Below, one piece after another: positions 24,065 to 34,556 of a stretch of 64,000 nucleotides of DNA. Source of the DNA: Dermatophagoides farinae (taxonomy: Eukaryota > Arthropoda > Arachnida > Sarcoptiformes > Pyroglyphidae). The stretch lies in contig NC_134683.1 in NCBI RefSeq assembly GCF_024713945.1, positions 560,501 through 624,500 of the forward strand. The letters are read 5' to 3'. Numbering within the stretch: position 1 is the first letter of the stretch; each line of letters begins with the position of its first letter. The position numbers were made by a program, and so were the translations under genes. The notes under the pieces are model-generated. The model was not told the DNA's origin, did no database searches, and saw only the letters and a list, made by a program, of their open reading frames with translations.

Positions 24065-24648
24065 TATCGATGATGAAAAACACAATAGACACAATATTGA
24101 CAAACTATATGCGAGAAATTAGTGATGGCACAAAAGAAATGATCAACAAAAAATGTCAAATCATTCGATACATTGAAAATTTGTGATAATCACTTAAGAC
24201 ATTATCATCATCATCAAACTTATTGATCAGCAATCAATCAATCAAATAATTTTCAAAAATTGGGTGGAGATGGAATTTGTTATATGCATCATTTCAATGT
24301 AAAAACCATAACGACGACAGTAATCTCAAAAAAAAAAAAAAATTCTCGGAATCAAATCATGATTGTCGCAATTGAAATGATAATTAAACTCATTGAAAAT
24401 CATTATCAATTTGATGGGGAAAAAAATCTTTTAATAGAACAAACAGGATTTTTGCATTAGATCATGGCCAATGTATTTTTTTCCAGGAACTGGGTTATTC
24501 CGTTAAAAACAATTGTTGTTGATCGTTGAACCAATTGAGAAATTCAATAGATTTTTATTTAATTTTATTAAAATTTTTGTGTAAATAAAAAAATCAAATC
24601 AATAAATCAATCGAATGATTTGTGATTAAATTCTCGGAAAAGAATAAA
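24065..24648. repeat. Spacer type 3 (first copy), with shared leader and C-terminal relic
   Basis: It begins with the RCC1-BTB leader (24065-24120), then a CAT tract, a run of 15 A, and a short relic of an RCC1-BTB 3' end (about 24520-24560, matching codons for FLNWF). The first 289 bp are identical, by eye, to 63712-64000. More diverged copies are 49540-49992 and 58334-58907. Confidence 0.8.
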
Positions 24649-26244
24649 TCATTTTTCAATGAATGATTGTTGATCATAAAACCAAACAAGAAATTTTAAA
24701 GAATTTTCATTGTCACGCAAAAGACTGTCGGTGATTTTGGGCAACATTTTTTCAATGCAAAGATGAGCAAGTTTGTCATACAATTCTTTAATTTGATATT
24801 TTCTAATTAATGAATGATATTTGTTCATTGTTTGTTCATTCAGATCATTTCGTATGAATGTTTTACAATATTGCAACAATCGTTGATCACGATAACAATT
24901 GGCTAGATCGATTAGTTCGTCAATGTTTTGTGGATTGATTCGAATGGTACCATTGTGCAACATACGTAAATATGCATAGTATGTATCATAGCTATACTCA
25001 TTGATCATTATCTGATTTTTTTCCTTCCAATTATTGGAAAACATTAACAGATAATATTCGGAAACCATTTTCAGATAACATTTCCATGCCTTTATGCTTT
25101 TCTTACGAACGATAAATTCTATATCATAATTATCTGTGTTATTGAATACATTACCGATTGAATGAATGGCCAATTTTGAATCATAAAATTTGAATACATT
25201 CGAAATTGATGTTTGGCCAAATGTGATGGGTGATAATAGAATCATTTCTGATGCTGCTGCAAATGATTCCGGTTGACCATTCAATTTTCTAGGTGAAAGA
25301 CAATGGCTATTTTTGGTATTATAACCCCATGAATAATATGATGAACCATCATAAACCCATGTGGGTGTATTAAATTTCGAACAAACTGCTTTTTGTATTT
25401 TTTTTTCAATCATTATTTTCATCGGTTTTGGTCGATTCTTCTGATCACCAAGACCAAGTTGGCCATCACCATTATGACCACAAGACCAGAGCTGTCCATT
25501 TTCGAATAAAAACAATGAATGTTTGTAGCCAGCCACAATATCTTTGATTCGGTTATCGATTGAATTGTCAAATTTAACAAGAAATGGCATTTTTCTTTTC
25601 TTATAATCACCAACACCTAATTGACCACAATCATTTTGGCCCCAGGAATAAACTTTTTCCGTATCTGTCACAGCAAGACTATGATGTTTTCCACAAGCAA
25701 TGAGTTTGATATTTTTTAAACCAATGTTGACCATAGTTTTATATGATGATTGATATTTACCAGTAAGTTGACCACAGTGATTTCTGCCCATTGCAAAAAC
25801 AGTACCATCTTGTCGTAACAATAATAAATGTTTGTATCCACAAGCAATCATTTTAAATCGATCATTACCGATATTGATCAATCGACACGTATTGTTCGTT
25901 TGCCAATTAGAATCATTACTGGCCAGATACACATGACCATCATCAGTTAAAATGGTGACAAAATCCAATCCAGAATTGACTTGAATAATTTTCATATCAT
26001 TTAGAATGGAAATCTTTTGTGGTCTGGTCAAATCATGTTTCATTGATAGCCATGAACATATATGTTTGCCATATGCATACGTAGCATCATTGGTCATCAA
26101 TATAAATTCAATTTTGTTACCTGTTGGTTTGTAAACAATATGGGAGAAAATTGAACGAATAGTTTGAAGAAATTCACGATCAATATATTTCAAATTATCT
26201 TGAAATAAATCAATATCAATCACATCATTGGATGATTTAGCCAT
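24649..26244 (-). CDS. RCC1-BTB protein, array gene 4 (531 aa)
   Basis: The start is MAKSSNDVIDIDLFQDN; an ATG two codons earlier is also possible. RCC1 repeats span about 55-320, with GTVFAMGRNHCGQLTG, VYSWGQNDCGQLGVG and LWSCGHNGDGQLGLG. BTB spans about 370-470 (NYDIEFIVRKKSIKAWKC, with Trp in place of the usual His of AHK). The tail is the longer type (CIEKMLPKITDSLLRDNENSLKF, ending SFIEK). It is more diverged from the main group than genes 7-12. Partial copies of its 3' end occur at 49993-50116 and 58908-59294, so this subtype was duplicated at least twice and then damaged. Confidence 0.88.
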   Translation of the reverse strand: MAKSSNDVIDIDLFQDNLKYIDREFLQTIRSIFSHIVYKPTGNKIEFILMTNDATYAYGKHICSWLSMKHDLTRPQKISILNDMKIIQVNSGLDFVTILTDDGHVYLASNDSNWQTNNTCRLINIGNDRFKMIACGYKHLLLLRQDGTVFAMGRNHCGQLTGKYQSSYKTMVNIGLKNIKLIACGKHHSLAVTDTEKVYSWGQNDCGQLGVGDYKKRKMPFLVKFDNSIDNRIKDIVAGYKHSLFLFENGQLWSCGHNGDGQLGLGDQKNRPKPMKIMIEKKIQKAVCSKFNTPTWVYDGSSYYSWGYNTKNSHCLSPRKLNGQPESFAAASEMILLSPITFGQTSISNVFKFYDSKLAIHSIGNVFNNTDNYDIEFIVRKKSIKAWKCYLKMVSEYYLLMFSNNWKEKNQIMINEYSYDTYYAYLRMLHNGTIRINPQNIDELIDLANCYRDQRLLQYCKTFIRNDLNEQTMNKYHSLIRKYQIKELYDKLAHLCIEKMLPKITDSLLRDNENSLKFLVWFYDQQSFIEK

Positions 26245-26686
26245 TATCAATCAATGACATAGACAAATGGACACAAAAAAAACTGATCAGAAACAATTTT
26301 TTTGATCAATACAAATCATCATTTAAATATGAAACAAAAACTTACGAGAAATTATTCGAAATCTGGAAAACAATCATTATCGTTTTTGGAATGTTAATGT
26401 GGTCATATACATTATCTAATGTAACCAATGTTTTTTGCCGATTGAATATCACCATCATGTTTTGATGACGTCAAGAAAAAAAAAACATTCCTCATCTATG
26501 AACATCATTCATTGTTTTGTTGATTTTAAAGTTATTTGATGACAACATTCCATTTGATTCAATGCTGAAATTGAATTAAATCAAAAAAAAAAATTGAATT
26601 TCTGGCTAAATGGGATTTAAAAAGATCAAATATATTGATGACGATGACTGACTGATACATTTGCATTTGCATTTCACAAAATTTAT
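26245..26686. other. Spacer between RCC1-BTB genes 4 and 5
   Basis: AT-rich, with no repeat shared with other spacers that I could recognise and no coding frame. It contains a short run of A (26576-26590) just 3' of gene 5. The standard leader is absent upstream of gene 4. Confidence 0.5.
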
Positions 26687-28285
26687 TCATTTTTCCAGAA
26701 AAGATTGTTCGAAATAAAACCATTGCAAAAATTTTTCCATACAATTTTCATTATCATCTGCTAGTAGATTATCGATAATTTTTGGCATTACATTTTCCAT
26801 TGTAAGATGGCTAATTTTGTTTTGTAAACCACCGGTACCGATTTCATATCGTTTTATTAATGGCAAATAATCTATTAATGTTTGTTCATTAAGATCAATG
26901 CCAATGAATTTTTTACATTGTTTCTGCAATCGTTCATCACAATAACAATTTGCTATATCGAATAATTCATCGATATTTGTATGATCGATACGAATGTAGC
27001 CATCGTGTAACCAACGTAGGTAAGCATAGTAAATATCATAACTATAATCTTTGATGATTACTCGGTTATTTTCACCCCAATCACCAGAAAACATTCGACA
27101 AAAATATACTGATGCCATTTTCAGATAACATTTCCATGCACGTATACATTGTTCACCAATAATGAATTCAACATCGAAATCATCTGGATTATTGAATAAT
27201 CGGCTAATTGATTGAATGGCTAATAATGGATCATTATATTCAAATACATAGATTGTTGATGTAAGGCCAAATGTGATTGGTGATGATAGAATCATTGCCG
27301 CTGCAGATGCAAATGATGTCGGTTGACCGTCCAATTTTCTCGGTGATAACCAATCGCCATTTATGGTTTTACCCCATGCATAATATGACAATCCATCATG
27401 TGCCAATGAAAAATTGTGAAATTTTGAACATGCAATTTTTTGTACATTGTCAATTGGTATTTTTGTCAACTTTGATCGATTCTTTTTATCACCAAGACCA
27501 AGTTCACCAACACTATTAGAGCCACATCCCCAAAGCTGACCATTTTCAAGCAAGAATAATGAATAATTTGAGCCGGCCACAATATTTTTGATTCTTGTAT
27601 CGATCGAATCATCATCATCATCATAGTCCGGAAATTTGACAAGTGCCGCCTTGTTTCGATCTCGATTATCACCTAGACCCAATTGACCACAATCATTACG
27701 ACCCCAAGAATAAATTTCACCGGAATTAGTCACAGCAATATTATGAAATTGACCGCAAGCAATAAGTTCAACATTCTCAATACCAGTATTGATCATAGTT
27801 CTATATGATGATGGAAAATGGCAAGTTATTTGACCAAAATGATTATCACCCATAGCGAAAATGGTTCCATCTTGTCGTAGCAATAATAAATGCTCGCGTC
27901 CACAACGAATCATTTTAAAACGATCACAATTGATCACGTTATCAATTTTCCAATTATTCGAATCACTTGCCAGATAAACTTGGCCATCATCGGTCAGAAT
28001 GGCAACGAAATTTTTTCCCGAATCTATTTGTGCAATTTTCATATCATCAAGGCATGATATCCGTTGTGGTTGATTTGGATCATGTTTGAATGATAAATAC
28101 GAACAAATTCGTTCACCATAAGCATATGTAGCCAAATTGGTGGCGATAAGAAAATTGTCATTTTCTTCGAACAATGTGACCAATGCAATGATTGATTTTT
28201 CAACAAATTTTTTATCAATTGATTGGAAAAATAAATTTTGAAATAATTCAATTTCAATAATGTTATCTGGTGATATTGTCGTCAT
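26687..28285 (-). CDS. RCC1-BTB protein, array gene 5, divergent member (532 aa)
   Basis: The chosen start is MTTISPDNIIEIELFQNLFF at 28285, aligned to the family start; an upstream in-frame ATG at 28333 adds a CA-repeat-encoded Cys/Val stretch and is unlikely. RCC1 repeats span about 60-325, with GTIFAMGDNHFGQITC, IYSWGRNDCGQLGLG and LWGCGSNSVGELGLG. One loop contains an Asp run (DYDDDDDSIDTR) from CAT repeats. BTB spans about 375-475 (DFDVEFIIGEQCIRAWKC) and the tail ends QSFLEK. It is the most diverged full-length copy in wording, which suggests it is older or under different constraint. Its upstream DNA lacks the shared leader. Confidence 0.87.
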   Translation of the reverse strand: MTTISPDNIIEIELFQNLFFQSIDKKFVEKSIIALVTLFEENDNFLIATNLATYAYGERICSYLSFKHDPNQPQRISCLDDMKIAQIDSGKNFVAILTDDGQVYLASDSNNWKIDNVINCDRFKMIRCGREHLLLLRQDGTIFAMGDNHFGQITCHFPSSYRTMINTGIENVELIACGQFHNIAVTNSGEIYSWGRNDCGQLGLGDNRDRNKAALVKFPDYDDDDDSIDTRIKNIVAGSNYSLFLLENGQLWGCGSNSVGELGLGDKKNRSKLTKIPIDNVQKIACSKFHNFSLAHDGLSYYAWGKTINGDWLSPRKLDGQPTSFASAAAMILSSPITFGLTSTIYVFEYNDPLLAIQSISRLFNNPDDFDVEFIIGEQCIRAWKCYLKMASVYFCRMFSGDWGENNRVIIKDYSYDIYYAYLRWLHDGYIRIDHTNIDELFDIANCYCDERLQKQCKKFIGIDLNEQTLIDYLPLIKRYEIGTGGLQNKISHLTMENVMPKIIDNLLADDNENCMEKFLQWFYFEQSFLEK

Positions 28286-28730
28286 ATTTAGATTGGCGAA
28301 AGCAGACACACACACACACACGCACAAATACATAATATTCCAGGATTAGTGAAAAATAAATCTGATATGCTGCAAAAAAAAAAACAGAAACACCCAAGCA
28401 TTTGATTTACTATTAGATAATCGCCTTGTAAATTATCGGCATTTATTTTAACACTAAAACAATGTAATAACAATCAATTTGGTGGTAAATAAAGAAAAAA
28501 GAAAAATTTTTTGAAATCAAACATCCAATTTGGATCTGCTTCTTGCTAGTTAATTATTGATAACGATAACGATAATGTATGCGATGACGGAACAGACGCT
28601 TTGGCCACAAATATATTGATTGATTACCAATGGATAAAATTTGAAATTCTAATTATGGTAAAAATAAAAAAAAAATTTAATTATACAATGATATTATTGG
28701 ATCCCGTGATTAGTAATACATACCGAATCA
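28286..28730. repeat. Spacer type 5 (first copy)
   Basis: A CA microsatellite lies at 28305-28326. About 28550-28730, with TTATTGATAACGATAACGAT and GCGATGACGGAACAGACGC, recurs at 59300-59980, where a LINE has landed inside it. It forms the 3' flank of gene 6, and the copy at 59.3-60.0 kb is the 3' flank of gene 16. Confidence 0.75.
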
Positions 28731-30293
28731 TTACTCAATAAAGGATTGTTGATCAAAGAACCAATCAAGAAATTTTAAAGAATTTTCATTGTTTTGCAGG
28801 AGATTGTCGGTGATTTTGGGCAACATTTTTTTGATGCAAAGATGAACAAGTTGGCCGTACAATTCTTTGGTTTGATATTGTTTAATTAATGGATGATATT
28901 TGTTTATTGTATTCTCATTTAGATCATCACTTATGAATGTTTGACATTGTTTGATGAATTTTTCATCGCCATGAGAATAAGCCAGAGAAATAAATTCAGT
29001 TATGTTTTGATGATTAATACGAATTTCACCCATATGTAACATATGTAGATATTCATAGTATGCATCATAGCTATAATCACTGATCGTTACCTGATTCTTT
29101 TCTTTCCAATCACCCGAAAACTTATCATCATAAAATTTGGATACAGATTTCAAATAACATTTGGACACTTTTATGCGTTTTTCCTCGATAATGAATTCAA
29201 CATCATAATTGTTTGGATTATCGAATAATCGGCGAATTGATTGAACGGTTGATGTATAATTAGATTCAAATAGATTATTGACGGATGTTAGACCAAATGT
29301 GGTTTGTGATTCCAATAGCAGAGTTGATGCAGAAGCAAATGATGAATGTTGATCATACAATTTTCTAGGTGATGACCAAGTGCCATTCATGGTTTTACCC
29401 CATGCATAATAATTTAATCCATCATGTGCCAATGACAAGTTTTGGTCTTTTGAACATGCGATTTGTTGCACATTTTCAAACGGTAGTTTGGTCAAAGTTG
29501 ATTGTCCAATATCATAACCAAGACCAAGTTCACCATTTTCGTTGGAACCACATCCCCAAAGTTGACCATTTTCAAATAAAAATAAAGAATGATAGTTGCC
29601 AGCTACAATATCTTTGATTCGGGTTGAATCAGCATTATGAAATGGAACAAGACATGGTGCGTTTCGGTTTTTTTCATCACCAAGACCTAATTGACCAAAA
29701 ACATTATAACCCCAGGAATAAATTTCACTGGAATTAGTCACAACAATACTATGAAAATGACCGCAAGCAATAAGTTTAACATTTTCAATACCAGTATTGA
29801 TCATACTTTCACATGATGATTTAATACAAGTTATTTGATCACAACCCATAGCGAAAACATGACCATCTTGTCGCAACATTAATAAATGATAACTTCCACA
29901 AGCAATCATCTTGAAATGGTCGTTATCGGTGTTGATTAATCGTAATGTTTTATTCGTTTCCCATTTAGTTTCAACATGGCTGGCGAGAAATACTTGTCCT
30001 TCATCAGTAAGAATGGCAACAAAATCAGAGCCAGAATCTACTTGAACAATTTTTATATCATTCAAAAGTGATATCCATTGTGGTTTGGTCAATTTATTTT
30101 CCAACGATAACCATGAACATATTACCTCACCATATGCATATGTAGCTTTTTTGGTCATCAATAAAAATTGTTTCTCGTCTTCATAAATAAAGCTGAAAAT
30201 CTGAATAATTGATTGAAGAAATTTTTGATCAATGTATTTGAGATCATCTTTGAATAACTCAATATCAATATTATCAGTTGATGAGTTTGCCAT
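28731..30293 (-). CDS. RCC1-BTB protein, array gene 6 (520 aa)
   Basis: It starts MANSSTDNIDIELFKDDL below the shared leader. RCC1 repeats span about 48-310, but one blade is shortened: HVFAMGCDQITC replaces the usual HVFAMGDNSYGQITG. BTB spans about 360-460 (NYDVEFIIEEKRIKVSKC; the AHK position reads VSK) with KFYDDKFSGDW where most copies have EYYRRMFSGNW. The tail is the long type ending QQSFIE. It is nearly a twin of gene 16, including both flanks, and so belongs to the collinear duplication. Confidence 0.88.
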   Translation of the reverse strand: MANSSTDNIDIELFKDDLKYIDQKFLQSIIQIFSFIYEDEKQFLLMTKKATYAYGEVICSWLSLENKLTKPQWISLLNDIKIVQVDSGSDFVAILTDEGQVFLASHVETKWETNKTLRLINTDNDHFKMIACGSYHLLMLRQDGHVFAMGCDQITCIKSSCESMINTGIENVKLIACGHFHSIVVTNSSEIYSWGYNVFGQLGLGDEKNRNAPCLVPFHNADSTRIKDIVAGNYHSLFLFENGQLWGCGSNENGELGLGYDIGQSTLTKLPFENVQQIACSKDQNLSLAHDGLNYYAWGKTMNGTWSSPRKLYDQHSSFASASTLLLESQTTFGLTSVNNLFESNYTSTVQSIRRLFDNPNNYDVEFIIEEKRIKVSKCYLKSVSKFYDDKFSGDWKEKNQVTISDYSYDAYYEYLHMLHMGEIRINHQNITEFISLAYSHGDEKFIKQCQTFISDDLNENTINKYHPLIKQYQTKELYGQLVHLCIKKMLPKITDNLLQNNENSLKFLDWFFDQQSFIE

Positions 30294-30836
30294 TATCGAT
30301 GATCGAAAACACTCGAATTATAGAGACACAATATTGACAAAAATACGATAAAGTTGCGATAGAAAGAGAATAGCAAATGACTTAAAAAGCAAAAATAGCC
30401 AACCACATTGAATTGAACCAAAAAAAAAAAAAAAAAAAAAAAAAGATTACTAATGTTCTATGAAAAGAAACATTCACAAACGAAAAACATGTCACAAATG
30501 AGTTTTTCTCAATTTATATACATGTATAATAATTGTATTTGTGAATAATCCCAAATGATTTTATTTTGAACACAGATATTTTTTAAATAAACGATCGATG
30601 TTGCTTTAACAACTAAATAAATATATATGCGCAATAAAAAATATGAAAAGCCATAACACACAACACAAATATGAACGTTTTTTTTTTGAAAATAAAAGTG
30701 AAAAGATCAGATTTAGGCAATCAAAAATCTTTTTTTTTTTTTTGTTTGCGATTGATTTATTATTGGTCAATCAAGAATAGAGTAAAAAAAGTAAATTTTC
30801 TTTTTTAGTTTTATGGAATGAAAAAAAAACAATGAA
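30294..30836. repeat. Spacer type 1 (first copy), with leader of gene 6 and a long A-tract
   Basis: Contains the gene 6 leader, an uninterrupted A run at about 30420-30444, a TATA-rich stretch, and the markers GATATTTTTTAAATAAACGA, AAGCCATAACACACAACAC and AGGCAATCAAAAATC before the 3' end of gene 7. Close copies: 32430-32960, 61565-62133 and, partly, 37560-37905. Confidence 0.8.
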
Positions 30837-32429
30837 TTATTTTGAATGAGTAGTTGAATGATTGTACCAATTGAGAAATTCAATAGAATTTTCATTGTTT
30901 TGCCGAATATTGTCGGTAACTTTCGGTAACACTTGTTCGATAGCAATTTGGCTTAGTTTATCGTACAATTCCTTCATTTCGTATTTGATAATTAATGGAA
31001 GATATGTGGTCATAGTTTGTTCATCCAAATCATTCCATATGAATGTTTTACAATGTTTCATCAATTTTATATCACCATAACAGTTGGCCAGATCAACAAG
31101 CTCGGTTATGTTTTGATGATTAATATGAATTTCACCAGTATGTAACATAAGCAAGTAGGCATAATATGTTTCATACGAATAATCATCGATGGTTACTTGG
31201 TCATTTTCACTCCAATTACCGGAAAACATTCGACGATAATGTTCCGATGCAGATTTGAGACAGCATTTACTCGCCTTAATACATTTTTTGTCAATTAAAA
31301 ATTCCACATCATAATTTTCTTGATTATCGAATAATTGAGTGATTAATTTGAATTGATACGATTTGGAATCATGTGATCCGAATACATGGATCGTTGATGT
31401 GAGACCAAATGTTATTGGTGATGATAGAATCCTTGTCGACGCAGAAGCAAATGATGTCGGATGATAATCCAATTTTTTAGGTGATGACCAGTCGTCAATT
31501 TCGCCCCATGCATAATACGATGATCCATCATATGCCAATGAAAAATTGTGAAATGTTGAACATGCAATTTGTTGTACATTTTCAATCGGTATTTTCGTCA
31601 ACTTTGATCGATTTTTACCACCAAAACCAAGTTCACCATGATAATTACGACCACATCCACAAAGCTGACCATTTTCGAATAAAAATAAAGAATGATACTG
31701 GCCAGCCGCAATATCTTTGATTCGTATTGAATTATCATTTAGAAATGTAACAAGACATGGGGTGTTTCGACTGTTTTCATCACCAAGACCTAATTCACCA
31801 TGATGATTAGTGCCCCAGGAATAAATTTCTCCATTATTAGTTAATGATAAATTATGAAACAATCCACAAGCTATGAGCTTGACATTTTTTAGGTTATCAA
31901 TGTGGATCATAATTTCATATGACGATTTTTCATTGCCAGTTATTTGACCAAGTCTATTAGAACCCATAGCGAAAACGTGACCATCTTCTCGTAGCAATAA
32001 TAAATGCTCACCTCCACAAGCAATCATCTTGAAACGGTCATTATAGTTGGAAATCAATCGTAATGTTTTATTCGTTTTCCATTCAGATGTTTCATTCGCT
32101 TTCCATCCAACATTGTTAGCTACGAATACTTGACCTTCATGAGTTAGAATGGCAACAAAATCGAAGCCAGAATCTACTTGAACAATTTTCTTATAATTTA
32201 AACGTGATATCCGTTGTGGTTTGTTATAATCATGTCTCAACGATAAACATGAGCATATTTCTTCAACATATGCATATGTAGCGTCTTTGGTCATCAATAA
32301 AAATTGTTTTAGTTCACCGAAGTAAAAGCTGAAAATCGAAACAACTGATTGGAGGAATTCTTGATCGATGTATTGGAAATCATTTTGAAATAACTCAATA
32401 TCGATATTTTCAGTCTGTGATCTTGCCAT
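30837..32429 (-). CDS. RCC1-BTB protein, array gene 7 (530 aa)
   Basis: It starts MARSQTENIDIELFQNDF below the shared leader. RCC1 repeats span about 48-320 (GHVFAMGSNRLGQITG, IYSWGTNHHGELGLG, LCGCGRNYHGELGFG). The first repeat carries a short internal duplication (VGWKANETSEWKTNKT) that other copies lack. BTB spans about 370-470 (NYDVEFLIDKKCIKASKC); the tail is the long type with VLPKVTDNIRQNNENSIEF. The last residues (NWYNHSTTHSK) differ from the NWFYNQRRPFISK of its relatives, consistent with a small local change near the stop. Confidence 0.88.
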   Translation of the reverse strand: MARSQTENIDIELFQNDFQYIDQEFLQSVVSIFSFYFGELKQFLLMTKDATYAYVEEICSCLSLRHDYNKPQRISRLNYKKIVQVDSGFDFVAILTHEGQVFVANNVGWKANETSEWKTNKTLRLISNYNDRFKMIACGGEHLLLLREDGHVFAMGSNRLGQITGNEKSSYEIMIHIDNLKNVKLIACGLFHNLSLTNNGEIYSWGTNHHGELGLGDENSRNTPCLVTFLNDNSIRIKDIAAGQYHSLFLFENGQLCGCGRNYHGELGFGGKNRSKLTKIPIENVQQIACSTFHNFSLAYDGSSYYAWGEIDDWSSPKKLDYHPTSFASASTRILSSPITFGLTSTIHVFGSHDSKSYQFKLITQLFDNQENYDVEFLIDKKCIKASKCCLKSASEHYRRMFSGNWSENDQVTIDDYSYETYYAYLLMLHTGEIHINHQNITELVDLANCYGDIKLMKHCKTFIWNDLDEQTMTTYLPLIIKYEMKELYDKLSQIAIEQVLPKVTDNIRQNNENSIEFLNWYNHSTTHSK

Positions 32430-32960
32430 TGTTGATGATCGAAAACACTCGAATTACACAACATTGACAAATAGAGAGAGAATAGCAAATGACTGAAAAT
32501 ATAGCCAACAACATTGAATTGAGCCAAAAAAAAAAAAAAAAAATAAAAGATTACTAATGTTGGATGAGAAACATTATTAGTGCTATCTTTTGTTATATTA
32601 TCGAACTTCTGAGTGTATTGTATTGTTTATTCAAGTTTTTCTCAATTTATACATATAATAATTGTATTTGTGAATGATCCCTAATGATTTGATTTTGAAC
32701 ACAGATATTTTTTAAATAAACGATCGTTGTTGCTTTAACAACTAAATAAATATATATGCGCAATAAAAAATATGAAAAGCCATAACACACAACACAAATA
32801 TGAACGTTTTTTTTTGAAAATAAAAGTGAAAAGATCAGATTTAGGCAATCAAAAATCATTTTTTTTATTTGTTTGCGATTGATTTATTATTGGTCAATCA
32901 AGAATAGAGTAAAAAAAGTAAATTTTCTTTTTTAGTTTTATGGAATCAAAAAATAATGAA
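32430..32960. repeat. Spacer type 1 (second copy), with leader of gene 7
   Basis: Nearly the same as 30294-30836 from the leader through the markers AAATAAACGATCG and GCCATAACACACAACAC, ending at the stop of gene 8. It also carries an A run at about 32525-32542. No gene. Confidence 0.8.
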
Positions 32961-34556
32961 TTATTTTGGAATGAATGGTCGTCGTTGATTGTAAAACCAA
33001 TTGAGAAATTCAATAGAATTTTCATTGTTTTGCCGAATATTGTCGGTAACTTTCGGTAACACTTGTTCGATAATAAGATAATTGAGTTTATCGTACAATT
33101 TTTTCATTTCGTATTTTTCAATTAATGAAAAATACGTGGACATAGTTTGTTCATTTAGATCATTTTGTATGAATGTTTGACAATATTTCATCAACCTTTC
33201 ATCACCATAACAATTGGCCAGATCAACAAGTTCGGTTATGTTTTGACGATTAATATGAATTTTTCCAGTATGTAACATCCATAGATATGCATAGTATGTT
33301 TCATAGGAATAATCGGTAATGATCACTTGGTCATTTTCACTCCAATTTCCGGAAAACATTCGATCATAATATTCCGATGCAGATTTTAGATTACATTTGC
33401 ATGCCTTAATATGTTTTTTGTCAATTATGAATTTCACATCATAATTATCTTGATTATCAAATAATTGAGTGATTAATTTTAATTGGTACGATATTGAATC
33501 ATGTGATCCGAATTCATGGATTGTTGATGTGAGACCAAATGTGATTGGTGTGGATAGAATCATTGTCGATGCAGAAGCAAATGATGTCGGATGATAATCC
33601 AATTTTTTAGGTGATGACCAGCTGCCATTTTTGCCCCATGCATAGTACGATGATCCATCATATGCCAATGAAAATGAATGGAATTTTGAACATTTAATTT
33701 GTTGTACATTTTCAATCGGTATTTTTGTCAACGTCGATCGTTTAAAATAATCACCAAGACCAAGTTCACCATATTTATTAGAACCACATCCCCAAAGCTG
33801 ACCATTTTCGAATAAAAATAATGAATGTTGGTCGCCAGCCGCAATATCTTTGATTCGTGTTGAATTATCATTTGGAAATGGAACAAGACATGGGGTGTTT
33901 CGGTTTTTTCCATCACCAAGACCTAGTTGACCAAAATCATTACATTTCCAGGAATAAATTTCGCCTTTATTAGTTATTGAAAAACTATGAACCGCTCCAC
34001 AAGCTATGAGCTCGACATTTTTTAGTCTATCAATGTGGATCATACTTTCAAATGATGATTTTTCATTACTAGTTATTTGACCATAACTATTATAACCCAT
34101 TGCGAAAACATGACCATCTTGTCGTAGCATTAATAAATGCCCCCTTCCACAAGCAATCATCTTGAAACAATCATTATCAGTGGAGATCAATCGTAATGTT
34201 TCATTCGTTTCCCATTTAGATTTAACATCGCTGGCTATAAATACTTGTCCATTATCAGTTAGAATGGCAACAAAATTACGTCCATAATCTACTTGAACAA
34301 TTTTCATATCATCAAGACAAGATATCCGTTGTGGTTTGCTCCTATCATGTTTCAACGATAACCATGAGCATATTTTTTCACCATATACATATGTAGCTTT
34401 TTCGGTCATCAATAAAAATTGTTTTTCAAAGTAAATTTCTTTGAAAGTAAAAAAACTGAAAATCGAAACAACTGATTGGAGAAATTCTTGATCGATGTTT
34501 TCAAGATCATCTTGAAATAACTCAAAATAGATACTTTCAATCGGTAATCTTGCCAT
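32961..34556 (-). CDS. RCC1-BTB protein, array gene 8 (531 aa)
   Basis: It starts MARLPIESIYFELFQDDL below the shared leader. RCC1 repeats span about 52-315 (GHVFAMGYNSYGQITS, IYSWKCNDFGQLGLG, LWGCGSNKYGELGLG). BTB spans about 370-470 (NYDVKFIIDKKHIKACKC). The tail is the long type with VLPKVTDNIRQNNENSIEF and RRPFIPK. From the BTB domain to the tail it is almost the same as gene 10 at DNA level (33080-33460 against 37955-38340), while the propeller halves differ more. That points to gene conversion or recombination between the two. Confidence 0.9.
   Translation of the reverse strand: MARLPIESIYFELFQDDLENIDQEFLQSVVSIFSFFTFKEIYFEKQFLLMTEKATYVYGEKICSWLSLKHDRSKPQRISCLDDMKIVQVDYGRNFVAILTDNGQVFIASDVKSKWETNETLRLISTDNDCFKMIACGRGHLLMLRQDGHVFAMGYNSYGQITSNEKSSFESMIHIDRLKNVELIACGAVHSFSITNKGEIYSWKCNDFGQLGLGDGKNRNTPCLVPFPNDNSTRIKDIAAGDQHSLFLFENGQLWGCGSNKYGELGLGDYFKRSTLTKIPIENVQQIKCSKFHSFSLAYDGSSYYAWGKNGSWSSPKKLDYHPTSFASASTMILSTPITFGLTSTIHEFGSHDSISYQLKLITQLFDNQDNYDVKFIIDKKHIKACKCNLKSASEYYDRMFSGNWSENDQVIITDYSYETYYAYLWMLHTGKIHINRQNITELVDLANCYGDERLMKYCQTFIQNDLNEQTMSTYFSLIEKYEMKKLYDKLNYLIIEQVLPKVTDNIRQNNENSIEFLNWFYNQRRPFIPK

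Noticed and set aside
30420-30444. Long A run as evidence of a retroposed gene copy
   Set aside because: The A run lies in spacer type 1 upstream of a start codon and varies in length between spacer copies; there are no target duplications around any gene.
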